The notes under the pieces were generated by a model. The model had not been told where the DNA came from, did not search any database, and saw only the letters and a program-made list of their open reading frames with translations. From NCBI GenBank assembly GCA_032718475.1, contig JAUCBJ010004525.1, positions 1 to 59,389 on the forward strand: a stretch of DNA of 59,389 nt, in the 5' to 3' direction. The position numbers and the translations under genes were made by a program. The DNA is from Nemertoderma westbladi (lineage: Eukaryota; Xenacoelomorpha; Nemertodermatida; Nemertodermatidae). Below are positions 58,201 to 59,389 of the stretch, piece by piece; within the stretch, counting starts at the first letter, position 1, and each line of letters begins with the position of its first letter.

Positions 58201-59389
58201 AAAATTTCCATTGTGTTTACTATGAAGTCTTAATTGGCCTACAATTATATCAAAAAACATCCCAAACAATAATAATGATAATAACAATGATAAGGTCGTT
58301 AATGTTATTTTGATGTTCTAGAATTAGGTGTTCGATTAGAATTAGTATAACACTTACCAGTAGTCATAGAGTGAAGAATTAATTTAATAATTAAGGAAAT
58401 TAATTATTTTTCTTCTTACTTTTTCGTTACCTTTTCGATCGAGAAAAACGAGTATCTTTTTTAAAGTAACGCAGGTAACTTTTAACGTTCAAACGTTAAC
58501 GCAATAGCAATAAAAAGCATTTCAATAGTCCAAACGTTTCCATATATTACTTTATATCCCCACACCATCCAGCGGAGTTGTACAAGTAGAAAAATTTAAG
58601 TTACATTCAAAACTGTAAACAAGGGATGCGTGTGATAGGGGCTGGTGTGAGATGGTGATTATAAAAGAGATGAACTTCGGCAAGGATACCAGAGGCAGTG
58701 ACTAGAGGGGAAGGGTGCGAAAAAGATACAAAATTGGAGATGACAGAAAACCTGCCCAACTAACCTCACTTTATTGAAGTTAGATTAGTTGGGCGGGTTT
58801 GACTTCACACTTGGAAATAAACATCAAATTTTGTTAATATTTCTCAAATAATGCAGATTAAATTCGAACACTAATTAAATAGAAGCAAAAAAAAAAGAAG
58901 TAGTCAGTAGTCAAGTAATGATGCGGCCCATTTATTTATTAAACTATTATTTCAAGCTTTTTTTAGTTAAAACAATTTCTAGAAATTAATTGCTTCAAGA
59001 TGAATCTGAGAATTTTCGAATGCTAAAACCTAAAATATAGAACAAAGCTCAAAAAAAATCTTGAAAAAAAGCTCAAAAAAAGCTTAAAAAAAAAGCTAGA
59101 ACAAACTGCTCAAAAAAAAGCTCAGAATACATCACATAAAAAAGCAGCGCGGAAACGGGCCTTTAAAATAATTTACTAATTTTAAAGCTCAAGATATAGG
59201 GAGCGTGGGGATTACTATGCTTTATTGTATATTAGCCCGATGTCCCCCTTTCAACATGTGTCACATGGTGTTGAAATGGGGACATTATTGGGGGGGGGGG
59301 GGGGGGGGGGGGGCTTGCTATGTGAGGTATTATTGTTGAATTTTCTCAAATGTTTAATGACAATTTCATATCTTTTCTCTCTAAAAAAT
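58201..59389. other. AT-rich end of window with short hairpins
   Basis: No gene. Contains a hairpin at 58748-58800 (AAACCTGCCCAACTAA and its complement), AGCTCAAAAAAA-type imperfect repeats at about 59040-59130, and a G-run of about 25 from 59289. Confidence 0.5.
59240..59285. repeat. Hairpin ATGTCCCCCTTTCAACATGTG / complement
   Basis: The arms match at nearly all positions with almost no loop. The ATGTCCCC start resembles the minus-strand 29-bp satellite unit. Confidence 0.75.

Overview
The window looks like nuclear DNA of an invertebrate animal. It has a spliced gene with GT-AG borders, a LOTUS/Tudor germline (piRNA-type) protein, APE-type non-LTR retrotransposons, tRNA-headed SINEs, MITEs, long poly-C/poly-G runs and many ACCGGT-rich low-complexity stretches. 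The host species cannot be named from this sequence. Stop codons and the eRF1 decoding motifs agree with the standard genetic code.

Layout. 1-2.7 kb: an unrecognised minus-strand coding region split by a family-A LINE with a 12-bp target duplication. 2.7-7.4 kb: tandem repeats and no convincing gene. 7.5-14.2 kb: family-A LINE pieces, one nearly full-length copy (8.4-11.6 kb) lacking most of its endonuclease, and a TTAA-flanked MITE. 14.7-35.25 kb: the translation termination factor eRF1 (ETF1) on the minus strand, two coding exons split by one intron of about 19.2 kb. That intron holds two unrecognised plus-strand reading frames, a CR1/L2-like LINE with a 2A-like motif, a hAT-type foldback element, and an 11.3-kb array of a 28-bp repeat. 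36.4-40.5 kb: LINE fragment and foldback repeats. 40.6-42.5 kb: TDRD5/TDRD7-like gene. 43.1-44.6 kb and 50.7-51.4 kb: two paralogous genes of an unrecognised family, one with a 44-residue acidic repeat. Between them lie MITEs, SINE-like units and LINE fragments. 52.1-56.9 kb: a 29-bp satellite. 57-59.4 kb: two MITEs and short hairpins.

The strongest discovery candidate is the 28-bp array. Read on the eRF1 coding strand, each monomer is a copy of the eRF1 exon 1/intron junction: about 17 exon bases, then the splice donor GTAAGTAGAGC. The array starts exactly at that junction, so the intron carries roughly 400 copies of its own 5' splice site. Read-through into the intron gives G, K and then TAG, so retention or use of a downstream donor would truncate eRF1, the protein that reads stop codons. 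Most long plus-strand reading frames in both satellites are repeat artefacts and are not annotated as genes.
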